NCBI GenBank assembly: GCA_023055505.1
Contig: JALIRH010000061.1
Span: forward strand, 2,627,501 to 2,691,500
Reading direction: 5' to 3'
Length of the DNA: 64,000 nt
DNA from: Callipepla californica brunnescens
Lineage: Eukaryota; Chordata; Aves; Galliformes; Odontophoridae
Below the pieces are notes generated by a model. That model made no database searches. It saw only the letters and a list, made by a program, of their open reading frames with translations, and was not told the origin of the DNA. Below, piece by piece: positions 1 through 13,279 of this stretch; within the stretch, counting starts at the first letter, position 1; the number at the start of each line of letters is the position of its first letter. The position numbers and the translations under genes are program-made.

Positions 1-2504
1 GTTGAAGCTGCTTTAAACATTCTCCTCCAGGGGCAGCTTTACATTAAAGCTCTCTTCACCGTATTAGCAAGATGGTGTAAAAAACAGTAAAACGAATCTT
101 GAAGCAGATTAGTTAATAACAGACTGACAAAAACCTCTTATTCTGCAGGGTATCCATCCCACTCAGTTTCAGCTGTACTCAATAAAGTAAAAAAGATTAA
201 CCTGGAGAGTCTGAGACAGAGCATGGTTCTGATGCTCCCACTTGCCCTCTGGAGCAGCAGTTCTTCATTGGCTATAGGCAGAGCCTAAGGAATTGACCAA
301 TTCATTTAATGAAAGACAGATGGAAAATACCTGAATGAAATATAATTTATCTTCTGAGATAAAATTATGAGGCAAAGACAAAATAAGAAGTACCGTGTGG
401 TAACCAATCTAACCACTCACTGACTGTGACGGAATAGGCCTGAAAGATTGCATTAATAGTAACAAAGCTTTTCCATGTCAGCAGAGGATGCCAAAGCATC
501 CTCAGGGATTTCATTAGTCAGTGTGACAGCACAGCTAAATGGTTAGAATTGTATCACTGGACTGGATAATTTCTGATTAACAGGGTCAGCAACAGCAGAA
601 ATACATGTTCTGAAGATTTGTATACATCCATGGAAATCAGAGACTCTGAATTCAAATTAAGCCATAATATTTGAAATTTGAAAATATTACTGAACACCGA
701 AGCATTTCATCTGGTAACCATCATCTATACAAAAATAACAAATAAACTTTCCAACTTTTGTCCATGTACATTTTCACTTCTCCACTGAAAAGGAGATGGG
801 TTCTTAATTCTTGATCTTATTCTGCCTCAGAAATAAATGTCTCACCATGTTTAGTGTATATACATATTAAAGTCACATATTTTCTTTTTTGTTCAAGAGT
901 AGTTCTACTTCAGTTTCTGTAAAGTGAGTGAATGTTAAGAGAACCTGGCATTTATGTATCATGGTAAAAATAATTCAGCTAAAATCTTCAGAGCAAGTTA
1001 AACAGAAGTGAGCTACAACTTTCATATTTTTTTTTCTTCAGAATTTGAGCTCTAGTTAAAATATTTCAGTTTTCAAAACATTAATGAGAAATGGTGCCAA
1101 CTAAAACAAATTCTCAACCCACATCATCCTCCTAAAAAACATAACCCTCCTCTCCCTGCCATGTTCTTTCTCTCAAATCTGATATTAAAAGCTTGGGACT
1201 CCAGTAATAATGTAATTTTAACCTCAGATTTCATATGGGCTACTTCTCTATTACCGCTGCTCCAATGTAATTGATATAAACTATAAGAAAATCTCAGGGA
1301 AAGGTTTATTAAGCAGTTTAATATAAAATATATTTGGAATGGGATCAGCATTAAAGATAGACAGTTGCTGTCCTGGTACCTTCCTATTAGCTTTACCCAC
1401 CATTCTGGAAATAAAGTAAGATTGCCATTTCATTGAACAAATTTAGAGTCTGTGCAGATGGGTAGGCATGGCGAGGAAGACAGACAAACTAGGAGGAATG
1501 CTGTAACCATGGTGGAGAAATAGTTTCCCGAAAAGAAGCAAAGTTAAATATTACAAGTATTTCTTTTTTTTATAGAATAGTCTTGAAATGGATCATCTTT
1601 TGACTTTTAACCTATAGTTTCATTATGTTGAATTTCATTTTGGCTTCAGTAGGAAATCAGAGGAAAACAGCTGATTAAATAATGTGCTTTATGAAATCAT
1701 CACAAGTAAAACATTCATAAGGAAAATATATATGTAACAAATTGAGATATTTTATAAAAGTTTGACCCTAATTAATCTTTCACATTTCTGGTAACAAAAA
1801 TAATAAATTTATGGTGTGTTCATATTTCTGCAACTTTTCCCTAATCTGTTGGAGTGTGTTTTAAGTAAAGATTATTTTCTTATTTCCTCTTCTGCAAATT
1901 TATGAATAATTTCTTAGTGTCATATTTCCTTTTCCTCAAGAAGGACAATGTTCGGTTTTCCAGTGCCAAGAAGTAAAAGAACAAAAATATTTAACAGATT
2001 TCTTTTTAATATTCTTTATCAATTCCTGCTATATATTATTTTATTAAGATACTTCTCTTTTAAAAATGCATAATAAATAGCAAATTTATAATTTTTTAAG
2101 GGGATCACAGTATTTAATGATGCTAAAATAAATGTTTTATCTGGCCTTACATACATTCAACTTTCTCCCATCTTTCTCTTCTGCAACTTTCTATAAAAGA
2201 AAAAGAAAAAAAGAAAAAAAGAAAAAAGCAAAATCAGAAGAAAAATTATTACTGACCGGAAAGTTAGATCATTTTTCATTTTTTCAAATATATGGCCCAA
2301 CTTGTAGGTTGGTATAAAGATTAAAGACTGAGGGAAAGTGGAAAATGAATGAGTGACATAAAAGCAATTGTTTACCACCTCTCATAAGCAAACCTGTGTC
2401 CCAGTCAGTCTCTAAACAACAAACACATTGAAAGACAACTCCTGTTTCTGTCTTCTTCTGTCTCAGCTTGATTGATGATCATAATAATAATCACAGAAAC
2501 TTGG
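1..2504. other. AT-rich unique DNA, no gene seen
   Basis: I see no exon, repeat family or RNA gene here. Open frames are short, occur on both strands and have no protein-like character. Two open frames of 61 and 73 codons near 2.15-2.38 kb overlap on opposite strands across an A-rich tract, which is typical of chance frames. Confidence 0.6.
2195..2227. repeat. A-rich (GAAAAA)n simple repeat
   Basis: Low-complexity purine tract of A runs broken by single G. No unit is exact for long. Confidence 0.8.
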
Positions 2505-3136
2505 AGTCATAGAATACCCTGAGTTGGAAGGGGCCCATACAGATCATAAAGTCCAACTCCTAGCTACACACAAGACCCCTCAAAAGCCAAACAAAAACAA
2601 AAACAAACAAGCAAGCAAACAAACAAACAAACAAACAAACCCCAACCCTGCATATATGAGGTCATTGTCCAGACACTAGTGAATTCCAGCAAGATTATTG
2701 TCATGACCACTTCCCTGGGGATTCTGTTCCAGTGTCTTACCACTCCCTCTGATGAAGAACTTTTTCCTGACATCCAACTTGAACCTCCACTGTTACAACT
2801 TCATGCCATTCCTTTGGATTTTATCTCCAGTCACAAGAGAACAGATGAGTGCCTACCCATTCACTCCCCTCCATGAGGAAACCCTTAGCCTCAATGAGAT
2901 CTCCCTTCAATATCCTTTTCCCTAGATTGAACAAGCTAAGTGACTTCGGCTGCTCCTCTTATGTCTTCTCCTCTAGACCCTTCACTATATTTGTAGTCCT
3001 CCTTTGGACACTCTCTAGTATTTTTATGTTCTTTTTGTACTGTGTCATCCAAAACTGCTCACATGATACGTCATGGAATATCTCTTTGACCAGTCTGTAT
3101 CAGTTGCCCCAGCTATGCCCTCACCCAAGGTTTTCC
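2505..3136 (-). mobile_element. CR1 LINE fragment, 3' end
   Basis: The left edge reads as the reverse complement of the CR1 3' terminus: TCATAGAAT, then GAGTTGGAAGGGGCCC and AAGTCCAACTCCT. Going right, which is 5'-ward in the element, it passes through the 3' UTR and the C-terminal end of ORF2, with recognisable text such as GGTTCC-type 'tccagtgtcttaccactc' and 'cttcggctgctcctcttatg'. The copy is 5'-truncated, as is usual for CR1, and carries stops and frameshifts, so it encodes nothing. A (CAAA)n tract interrupts the 3' UTR. The subfamily resembles the minus-strand piece at 41.6 kb. Identification is firm; the right boundary is uncertain by some tens of bases. Confidence 0.88.
2585..2640. 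repeat. (CAAA)n microsatellite inside CR1
   Basis: About twelve CAAA units, the last seven exact, lie between two recognisable parts of the CR1 3' region. The tract has replaced or been added to CR1 sequence, so it grew after insertion. Confidence 0.9.
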
Positions 3137-6082
3137 TTCCACTCCTTCTAGCAGTTTCATAGTGGTGTTTGTGCAATTGTGTATGTGTATACTCAGCTAG
3201 AAGAAGAAAGCTTGGACATTGAGTAATCATTGTTCTGCAAAGGCCAAAGCCCTCAAGGGCTACCAACACCAATTTATTCTCAAATACAAAACTTAACACT
3301 CTGTGGGCTGCTATGAAAAGTTTACTTCATCTCAGCAAGACCTGATATGATCAGTTCAGTAGCTATGCTATTAATGTATAATAGGTGTGCTTAAACATTT
3401 GTGGTCTGTTTTACATGCTTCAGCACAGAGATAAAATAGTGATATATGTTATGTTCATGTGTCAGATAAAGTTAATGTTTGTAAAAATGGTGCAAAGAGA
3501 GATTCATATTGAAGTAAAATGTAAAGTCAGTTTAATTTCCATAGAGTTTCACAACTCTTTTAGTTTTTACAGCTAGAAAATGATTTAAATTACTATACAT
3601 CTCCTAAAATCAAAACAAATCAAAATAGTAAATCATTATGAAGGACTTAAATTTTGAAAACAAATTCACCCATTTAAAATCTTTCTTTGATGCCACTGAA
3701 CTTAAATTAGCCATCTGCATCATGTTTATTTGTTATCAAACAATAAAATATAAAGTATGAATGATCAAAGTCAGAAGTTATCGATTCTAATATTGTCAAT
3801 ATCCTTATATTATTTGGAAAACTCACCAAACAATAATATAAGCAGCACTAATATTATTTGGAAAACTCACCAAACAATAATATAAGCAGCACTAATATTT
3901 ACTGAAATATAAAATACTGAAAGTTTTGCTGTAATCACAGTATTTGTTTCTTATGAAAATCTCTTCTATAATTCCAATTTATTCTAGTTTCATGAGAAAC
4001 GAGCCTAGCATCATATTTTCAGACATTTAAGAGCAGAACAAGCAGACTAAGCCTCCTGTCAGTTAATTATTTGTTACACCCTTAAATGTTAATTTCATCT
4101 TTGTTTTTAAAGAACAATAAGAAATGTAAATGAAAGTCCTAAAAAGGAGAATTAAGTCTTGGGATATCCTGAAATTACACTGAAATTAATTGGATTCCAA
4201 CAGAATAGATAATGAGGACCATAGGAAATTAGATTTGAAGCTGTGTTAACTGGAAAACTGTATTTCTGGCTTTAAAAATGAGTAATACTTTTTTCATATA
4301 GCCTGAAAGAACAAAAACAAAATCTGAATGCAAATGGATAGAGTCATGAAGTCTCCCAAGTGACAAGACTGTAAGGCATATTTTCAAAACTTAGGGGAAC
4401 TCTGAACTTAGGAGATCTGGATCTCTGAATGTTGTACTAGAAAGCATCACTCTGGTATTCCACTATTATTAACAATGAGGAACTCCTACAAGGGTGCCAG
4501 AAGACCAATATTGCAATTGGAGATCGACTTGTAAAATGGATTTGCCTGTATGTGCATACTTTCCTGGGGCTACACACAAATCCATAATTGTTGGACTGGG
4601 GCTAGCTCTTTGAAAAAGAAACAGGAGATGTAAATTCTTAAACCTTAATTCTATAAAACACATAAAGTTCACATTCTTTCTACATCAGAGAGAACAAAAT
4701 TGTGAACAAAGAATAAACAATATTTGAAAGTTTTACTGCACGAAATTCTTGATCCAACCTTCTGCTGTTTTGGGGGAAATATTTTTTACTATGGTTTTCT
4801 TCTGAAGCCAGATCATACTATTAGACACAATGAGGATCTGGCCAAATAGATACTTAGAAAAATCAGAAAGAGTGGAAGATTGATGTAGTGATTTAGGAAA
4901 ACTATATACAAACTGTAAACACTTAAATTATGAGCTATCTGGATGTAGTAACATTTCCACTATAAGCTAACTATCCCTTAGGACTGCTTCTAATCCATTT
5001 CATTTAATCCACATCATTTCAGCAATCTACTTTACTTAGATATGCAAACGGTCTTGGTGAGATGTAAAGCAGATGTGGAAATCACTGATCAGAACGAAGG
5101 GAAGAGTCCAGAATATCTCTACTTTTCTCCATTGCTGAAGCCAGCGCATTAAGAAATTATAGTAGGATTGATCTGTTCATGTGGAACTATGAACATTATT
5201 CACATGTACAGTGTGGCTAAGGAAATGCAATGTCAAGCACCATTTCTGCACAGATGAATCCAACTTTGATAACCAAGTATTAAGGAGAGTGCTCCTCACA
5301 CTATCCTTCCTTATGTTCTTCAGAATCAATTTTTTCCACATAGAGGAATTGTTCACTATTAGTGGCTTTACCAGTAATTTATTTCCATGAGTAGTGGAGA
5401 TTCAGCGGCTTAATAATATCATTAATGATATCATGATCCCTCAGTATTTTTGTCCATAGTAAATAAGATTCTATCTCTCATCGGTATCTTTCATGCAATA
5501 ATTCATTGCTGATATTTCCGCCTCAATTGATGGAATAACTAATTAGTAAAATTATATCTACAAATACAATACACACAAAAAATACACACAACTGACTCGT
5601 GGTCAGAATCACTATTATAAATAACAGATGTTATTATTATTTCAGTTTTCCTGCTAATATGTCAGATATTTTGGCAGTATAATTCATTTTAAATTTTCTG
5701 AGTCAACAGTATTTCCTTTGAGTTATAATTCTTACCATTTTCTAGTAAGCATTCTGCTAGACATTTTGTTCCAAAAATAGGCCTTCTCTAAGTTAAATTT
5801 ATTTAAATATCACATTTTTAATTATGTCCATCTGAAGATGTAGAGTACCTACCTTTCTATCTCCTTTGCTTCCTTTCTCTTATTCAGGAAAAGTTAAAGC
5901 ATCCAAAGCTAATAGGTAGGCCTGGAGTCTTTTATTTAGTTGTCCTCTCTGTCATCTTCCTACTGTGTCCCAAATACTGCACCCCTAAAGGGCAAATACT
6001 TTAACTTCTTAGCATATCCCATGAAGTTCACTTCAGCTACAGAAGGTCAGCTGAATAAAATAAGATGACACTAACTTCCAAA
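3137..6082. other. AT-rich unique DNA, no gene seen
   Basis: Apart from the 44-bp tandem duplication at 3,807 I find no repeat family, exon or RNA gene. Open frames stay below about 70 codons. Confidence 0.6.
3807..3894. repeat. 44-bp perfect tandem duplication
   Basis: The unit starting ATATTATTTGG and ending GCAGCACTA occurs twice with no mismatch (3,807-3,850 and 3,851-3,894), followed by the first few bases of a third copy. Perfect identity in otherwise fast-decaying DNA suggests a recent duplication. The unit itself has weak inverted symmetry (TATTATTTGG against CAAACAATAATA), which could have favoured slippage. Confidence 0.95.
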
Positions 6083-6084
6083 TA

Positions 6085-6620
6085 CTGGGGCTGCTCTGAA
6101 AATAATGCCTCCTATTTTATTATTTTAGCCCACAACATCAGGGGTAGATATTGTCAATGTGGCAGTAGAGGTTGAATTTTCCCACCAATATTCCATTACA
6201 TTTTGCTGCAGAGGTGCTGTTTAAGACAATGGTGTTTGACATGGAAGTGCATATAAAGCAAAGATGAGTAATTTATTTCCTCTGTGGGAAATAAATGGCA
6301 CCCATTGTCATTCATTGACACTTGCTGAGTGTTTATAGCCACCAAACAGTGGATGTGAGTGCAACAAGATAGTGGATGGTGTGTTTCAGCATTGACAACA
6401 CCAACAGAGGTCACTTTTGCTGGTGCAGATTTTTACTAGTGCAAGCATCCAAGCTCTTGTTCATCACTGTTGAAAATGCATTGCTAGTGTTCGTGACTGT
6501 GTTGAAAAGTAGTGTTTTATAGCTGAGAATTTTCTCTATCAAACTATGTTACTGTACTCTTAATAGCCATTGTAGTTTCCAAGAAATAAATAGGAGGCAT
6601 TATTTTCAGAGCAACCTAAA
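6085..6620 (-). mobile_element. mariner (Galluhop-like), internally deleted, 536 bp
   Basis: The two ends are inverted copies: left GCTCTGAAAATAATGCCTCC and right GGAGGCATTATTTTCAGAGC. In both, eight further bases lead out to a TA (6,083-6,084 and 6,621-6,622), the target-site duplication expected for mariner elements. Full mariners are about 1.3 kb, so this is a non-autonomous deletion derivative with no usable transposase frame. The interior matches the copy at 40.26 kb in the opposite orientation, and the strand given is relative to that copy. The assignment to chicken Galluhop/Mariner1 is by recognition of the termini. Confidence 0.9.
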
Positions 6621-6622
6621 TA

Positions 6623-8969
6623 CATTGTATGCTTATGTCTGCATTTTCTCCTAGAACTGTTTGGGAAGTTTTACACATTCAAATAGGGTTTAATAAGCTG
6701 AGGCATAGAGTCCAGCTGCTGTTGCTTAGTTACACTCAGACCTGCTTGAGGCATTTTTTGTTGCTACTGATTTGGCCACTTTATTTGGAATACCTGTTTT
6801 ATTGAACAGATGAACTCACTGTAGTGTAGCCTTTGGAATGTATGTATTGGAAAATATGATTTAGAGCAGTCAGAATTTCTCGTGAACAAGGTGTGCAAGA
6901 TCACAAATATCTTACTTATTTTACTGTCTGCAGTAATATATACATACCTATTTCTGACATCTTAAATGTATCTATAGGTTTTATATATTTTCTAATAGTT
7001 TTCAACCATATCTAAGACAGTTTCTGTCATGTTTTTTTGCTTTTGAACAGGAAAAAAAATTCTGTGTGATTGTATAAATTTGATGATATTGTCTAGATGT
7101 GGTAAGACGTAGTTTACAGGCTGATTACTGTGGTAAGATTTTTTGGATAACTAAGGAGCATTTCATATGACTGTTGCAGATTTAGTCATTTCAGATGCAG
7201 AGTTTCTACATGTCTCAGAAACTTCTCATTAGTTCATTGTATATATTGTGCATGCATACCAAATAAATGGGTGTCAAGGAAAAAAATACCTTTCACCACA
7301 TCCTTTTACTTTATGCCATCCCTAAGAGAAGCAAAATGACTTTATTCAAGATTTAGATTTATTGTTTTGTTAAATATATATCAACCTGAAAAGGCATGGA
7401 TCCTCAGTTTATTTTATTTGAGATTTTGACTTTTTATTGAAGGAAGAACAAAATAGACAAAGCCAATTAAAGACATGATCAAAAAACAAGAAATTATCTT
7501 CCCATTAATTGTAGTCAAGGTATGTAAAAGTAGGTGGTTCAGAAGCAGGGAAGAGGTTTTAAATATCTTACAATCTAAATCTTAGTGAAGAAAAGTAAAA
7601 AAGTAAGAGAAATGGAATTCTATTAAAAGACATATATGCTGGGAAGGAAAAAGAGCAGTTTCTCAAGCAAATTAAAATGAATAAAAGTACTATGAAAGGA
7701 AGAATAGAAGATATCACAAAATCCCTCAGCACATCAACTAGAATTGAAGAAGGACTCACCAGTGTTTTGAATCTTGACCATCTCATAGAAAATAGCCTAT
7801 TTAAGACTTTAAACTGGAAACAATATTCATAATTATCAATTGCCATTTTACAGTTTGAAGTCTGAAAACTGTATTATGTATCAGATTATGTACCACAGCT
7901 GCAACAATCCAATAGTTCACCACTGCCAAAAGACATCTCGCCTGACCAAATTCCTCTTTACTGACTCCCTTACTTGCCTCCAGATACATGTTCTTGACAC
8001 TTCTCTTGTGCTGGATCCAATGCATGCTGGGCTCTCAGTGAGCTGATTCACTGCTCTGACTAGGAAATGAATCTGGCAGTCATCAGTATATTTTATGGCA
8101 TACCATGTTGCTGATTTCAGTAAAGGATTGCACAAGTGCCAGAGCAAGGAGGGATTAGAACAATGTGTTTGAGGTGCAGAGTTGCCTTGTAAGAAAATTC
8201 TTCTATTTTCTTTGCTAAGTATGAAGATTAATGGTCAAGTGTTTGATGTCCTTGCTTATGAGAAATAAAGAATCTCTGCAGAAGATTATACTTCTGATAA
8301 GTATTTTAACTGCAGGAATTATAGGATACAACTGTGCAAAAATATTTCGTTTTTAACAGGTCTCATAAAAGATAGGAATACAAACTCTGATTGCCTGCTT
8401 CCCCTGAAGAAATCCATGCCACAAATCAACTTTGGGTAAAAAAAAAATAGTCCAAACAAAATTCCATGACATAGACTACAGTCACCTTGATTTGAACATG
8501 AAAAATATGCATCAGATCTGTTTCTGTCTTTCATTTGAATGTGCAGTGTGAATACATGTGGAACATAAAGGAAAAGTAGACATGAGTGCTGGAAAAATTT
8601 CAGTTCATGAGACAGATGGCTTTACCATGAATAATTCAGTGTAAGTCCTTAGCTAAAGGAAGCATTGCCAGGGTTGCTTTGCATATGGTTTAAAAGGTAT
8701 ATTCAAGGAAGAACTCTGGTGCTACTTTGAAGGAAATAAGAGAAAAGATATTTTATATATATATATTATTATACAGTTATTACAAATATGGAAAAAATAT
8801 TTTTTACTGACAGGAATCCTTTCCCTTCAGAAAGTGATTTATATTGCTTTTGTCTTCTTTTCCAAATATCATTTAGAGAAAATTACTGCACAATGCTGCA
8901 GAAATTTATTACATATATATAAAACATTTAAGTATTTATGATACCTAGTTATCAGTAAATTCTGTCATT
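6623..8969. other. AT-rich unique DNA, no gene seen
   Basis: No repeat family recognised. The stretch 7.80-8.15 kb is slightly richer in GC and has overlapping open frames of 68-76 codons on both strands. They share no homology signal and start at chance ATGs, so I do not call a gene. A short TA run lies near 8,755-8,768. Confidence 0.55.
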
Positions 8970-10200
8970 ATTACCTCATGACCTCTTTTAGTTTGAAATA
9001 ATTTCCCCTTGTCCTGTCACAACAGGCATCCTAAAGAGTCTGCTTTCTTCTTTCTTATATCTCCCCTTTTGGTTTTGAAAGCTCATTATCAGGTCTCCCC
9101 AGAGACTTCTCTTCTCCAGGTTAACAGCCCCAGCCCTCAGCCTGTCCTCATAGAGGGGGTGTTCCATCTCTTGCATCATTTCTGTGGACCTGACCAGGAC
9201 ACATATCAGCAGCTCACAGATCTCAACCTCATACTGTTGACTCATATTCAATTTGCTGTTAAAGAAACCCTCAGACCCTTTTCCTCAGGACTGCTCTGCT
9301 GCCTCTCATCCCTCAGCCTGTGTCATCCATAAGCTTAGTTTAGGATACCTTTCAGGCCTGTAGCCAAGTCACTGATAAAAGCATTAAAGAGAACTGGCCC
9401 TAAAAATGGGATTCTGGGGAACCCCAGTGACAATGGGCCACTAGCCTGATGTAACTCCATTTACTGTAATCCTTTGAGCCCAACCCACCAACCAATTGTT
9501 CAAACAGTGCATTATGATCTTGTCTAGCTGAATGGCAGAGGTTTTGTCGAGAAGGACACTGTGAGAAACAGTGCCAAAATCTTTGCTTAAATCTAAGAAA
9601 TGGCATCAGTTTGCTTCGCTTGGTTGACTAGATGGGTAACTTTGTCATAAAAGAATATCACATTTTTTAAATAGGACTTTCACTGCCAGAACTCATGTTG
9701 GCTATGACCAATGAATGCACTGCCTTTCAAATGTTTTTCAGTAACTCTCAGAGTAATCTGTTGGATTTTACAAAACCCTTGAGATTGCTGGCCTGTAATT
9801 ACCAGGGTCTTCTTTCTTGCCAGTATTGAAAACAGGAACATTGTTTGCCAGCTTCCAGTCAACTTTTACTTTACTAACTCATCACCTGAGCAGCCTGAAG
9901 TCTACTCTCCACATGTGCAACTGGTGGCAGCTTTCCCTGACTCACCATAGGTTTAAAACTTGACTACCTCATAGTCACTGTGGCCAGTATGAGTATCAGT
10001 TCCCACTTCACCCATGAAAACTTCTCTGTTTATGAGCAACAAATCTAGGATTGCATTTTTCCTTGTTGGGTCCCTTATTGCCTTTATCAGGAAACTATTA
10101 TCAATGTATCACAGAAATTTCCTGGACCTGTTTGTATCAAATATGAGATATTCTCTGTTAACTCCTGACAAGTTGAATTCTTCTATAAGGACAAGGTGTC
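8970..10200 (-). mobile_element. CR1 LINE, ORF2 endonuclease to C-terminus relic
   Basis: Read on the minus strand, three parts of CR1 ORF2 appear in the correct order. About 10,190-9,960 gives the endonuclease tail, with LVLIEEFN (canonical GDFN) and GHSDYEVV (canonical SDH). About 9,870-9,380 gives the reverse transcriptase region, in fragments. About 9,250-8,990 gives the C-terminal end with EHPLYEDRLRAG and EKRSLWGDLI. A deletion around 9,260-9,340 removes the part between reverse transcriptase and C-terminus, including FADD. ORF2 normally nicks the target and reverse-transcribes CR1 RNA; this copy cannot, being full of stops and lacking its 3' UTR. It is more diverged than the copies at 49.7 or 55 kb, so probably older. 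Confidence 0.85.
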
Positions 10201-12364
10201 TTAAGTAATTACTTCTTAAGTATTAATTCATTAATGTCAAAATCTTGGCTGAATGCCCCATAATGGAGTCCCCCAGTGACATTAATTTTGTTTTCTTCTC
10301 TTACATAGAGGATCTCAGCCATTTCCTCACCAAATGTAACATCCATACAGCACAACCATTCCTTCATATACAGTGGCATCCTCCAAATCGTGTTCTTCTT
10401 TTTGAAGGGCCCAGAACAATTCATCATGGCTCTTCCCACCATGTTTCTCTTATGTCAGTGATATTGTAAGTCTGAAACTGAGCTCAGACTTGTAGCTCAT
10501 CTTGATTGTTCTTTGTGCTACATAAACTGCAGTAGAAACATTTCAAATGTGCTTCAATATAGCCAACACCTTATGAAGTTGGTTGCGGAATCTCACTAGA
10601 ATGCAATCCCATGTTATATGACTGATGGACAAAACTTTTAATTATGGAGAGAGAGTGCTTTCCATCTGACTAGTATTCAAATTATCATATACATTTATTA
10701 AGGAAAAAGAAGAAGAAAGAATAAAAGAATAAAGAGTAAAGAAAGCTATCAGTATTACCTACCCTCAGGGTGACGGAAAATCTGTAAGCTCCTACCAATT
10801 TTAGACAGACAAAACCTTTTTGATGCATCCTATATTACTTTGTATTTGGTTGTACATAATGTTATTAAATGCTTGTCAATATCCACCATGAGTGACATGA
10901 ATGACTGTCTTTCCTATTTTCTATTGTGATGCTGCTCTCGCTCAGTAATGAATACATCCCACTCTTCTGATAGCTCTCACTCCTTTTCTTTTTTTTCCTT
11001 CCTTTTTCCTTTTTATGATCTCTGTTGAATAATCCATAATTTCCATCACTCTCAGACAATATCAGTTAGAAATAATCTCATACAAGATTCTGCCTACCTA
11101 TTATAAATTAGGAAATCACGTTTGTGAGGCTTAGTTAATTGAAAATAGCCCAGCACGATTACTCTGAGAACAATTACATATTTTCACCCTCAGTTTTTGT
11201 TAATTAGTAGGTCATAAAACTGTTCTTCTTCTCCATAATCTCCTTGAAGTTCAAATTATTAAGATAAATTTAATCCAGCTCGTTTTACTTTCAAGTTTTA
11301 ATCAGCTAAAATGCTGCTTATTTTACTTACCACAGTGAATACTTATTTCTAACACATTAATGTGGTCATTTCCATATCAGAATGATCCGTTTGACGTTTT
11401 TACAAAGATTCTGCTTCTGTTAGTATGCAATACATTACATTAAAAGAAAAAAACAAAAAACACACAATATGAAGTGTCTTGACAGTGATATATAGAAGCC
11501 CCTTACATAGCACTCCATAGAAATGTGAAGTTTTTCTTTCTTATTGTGTCTATATATCTATATATATTATATATATTTATTATCTGAATCTCTGATTTAA
11601 ACTCAACATTTCAGAAAGCTTCAAGGTTATAAAATCTTGGCACTCACCACATTCTGTAGTGCTAAGTTTTCTACATCTGTGAGGGCTTTGATAGAATTTC
11701 CACTGAGCTTAATAATGCAGAAAATCCAAATTTTTTTTTTATTTAAAATGACACACAGAGTGATAAGGAATCAGCAGATTATTTGTTTTGATGCTAAATG
11801 CATTCAATTTTTTCTTTACCTTGTATTTTTCTTTATAGAGAGTAATAGATTTTTGAAAAGATCAAATAATTTAATGGCTGGTCTTTTCAGAAAAGGTACT
11901 GAATCTGTGGTGTGTGAGGCAAAATTAAGAGTATAAAGTTGTTTCGTCCAGTAAAGGAGTGGAAGTTGTGTGAATTAATACAACAGCTACATGACTGATA
12001 ACGTGGTAAGTTAATACAAAATGCATACATGGAAGAAATATTTCCAAGATGATCAGTAGTTACCAAGAAGGTTCGATTACTCTACCCTTACATTCATCAG
12101 TAGCATTTTCCATTATAAGTTCTATCATTGTAAACCCTTCTGTAAATCTTTTAAAAAGTCTCCTCTGTTTTTTTCATATACTCACTTGCCCATGCATTTA
12201 AAACACAGATATTCTCTAAAATAATTTTTAACATTTAGGAAATTAACTATTCTTTCTCTGGGTCAGAATTTAGGTTTTCTGAAACTATTTAATTCAGTAA
12301 AATCACTTTAAAAGAGTATGTTAAGGTGCTCAGTGGGCTGAAGCAACAATCCTAAGAACACAGG
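10201..12364. other. AT-rich DNA, weak repeat character at left
   Basis: 10.20-10.47 kb may be a 5'-ward continuation of the CR1 at 8.97 kb (two antiparallel open frames of 74-77 codons there), but I cannot align it to a CR1 domain. The rest is unique and AT-rich, with a TA-rich microsatellite near 11,550-11,580 and no supported gene. Confidence 0.5.
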
Positions 12365-12645
12365 TTGCAGGAGCTGGGTTTGTTCTGCCTGGAGAACAGA
12401 AGGTTTCAGAGAGACCTTGTTTCAGTCTTTCAAAACTAAAAGGAGACCTGATCTCTTAGACAGTATGATAGAGAAAGTAGAAGAGGAAATTACTTAAAGA
12501 GAGGAGATTTAGGAGGAAATATATTATGAGGAGGAAGATGAGGCATTGAACAGGGTACCTGTAGAAACTGTAGATGTCTTATCCCTGGGGATGGTCAAAG
12601 CCAGGCTGGACGGAGCTCTGGGCAGCCTTTTCCATTGTCTGTCAA
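12365..12645 (+). mobile_element. CR1 LINE fragment, C-terminus/3' region
   Basis: Plus-strand text matches CR1 downstream of reverse transcriptase: GAGCTGGGTTTGTTCTGCCT, GGAGAACAGAAGG and TCAGAGAGACCTTG, then CCCTGGGGATGGTCAAAG, CCAGGCTGGACGGAGCTCTG and GGCAGCC. The terminal GATGATCTT...CCAACC block is missing, so the copy is truncated at both ends. The middle (12,440-12,540) is purine-rich and diverged. Confidence 0.8.
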
Positions 12646-13279
12646 CTCTGACCAAGACAGGATGTTCAAGCAAAGTTGCTGCACTCACTGTATCTGTTGT
12701 AGTTCCCATGGGAATAAAAAGGGGACAATAGTTTCAGAGCGACATACATATATGTGGTTCAAGACAATTCCTCCTTACTCAGTGCACCCCAAACCAGCCA
12801 AAAGGTTGGGCACTTACAGATTATTTAAAGCTTCCTTTATCCAGTCTCAGTTCTTCAGTTAGGATTTTCATCAACTGGTTTAAGTTAAGACAAGCAATTT
12901 CTATGGGGAAAAGTAGAGTACGTGTGTGTTGAGAAAAGAGTAGGAATGACAGTGAAGAGACTCAGACTGTTTTCCTCTTTCTCCTTCTTCACTTTTTTTT
13001 TTAATTTTTTTTCTAAAACTTAATCTTAACACCTTTACACAGCTTGATTTTGCTTTCCCAGCTTTCCCACCTCCTTTTCCTCGTTTACCCACCAGTGAAG
13101 CAGAACACAAGAAGACATTACATTTCATGAAACATATGCTATGAATAGCACACGTGCCCTTTTGGCTAGAACATCTCTGTGTTTCCAGGACTCTCACATC
13201 TGTCACTGGCTGAATCATCATCCTTTGGCTGCACTTGCTGTGCAGGCACCTTGTAAATTATGTCAATAAAACTTTGCAA

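Noticed and set aside
2132..2378. Lys-rich and Phe-rich small proteins on opposite strands
   Set aside because: Both frames are read across the same A-rich simple repeat.
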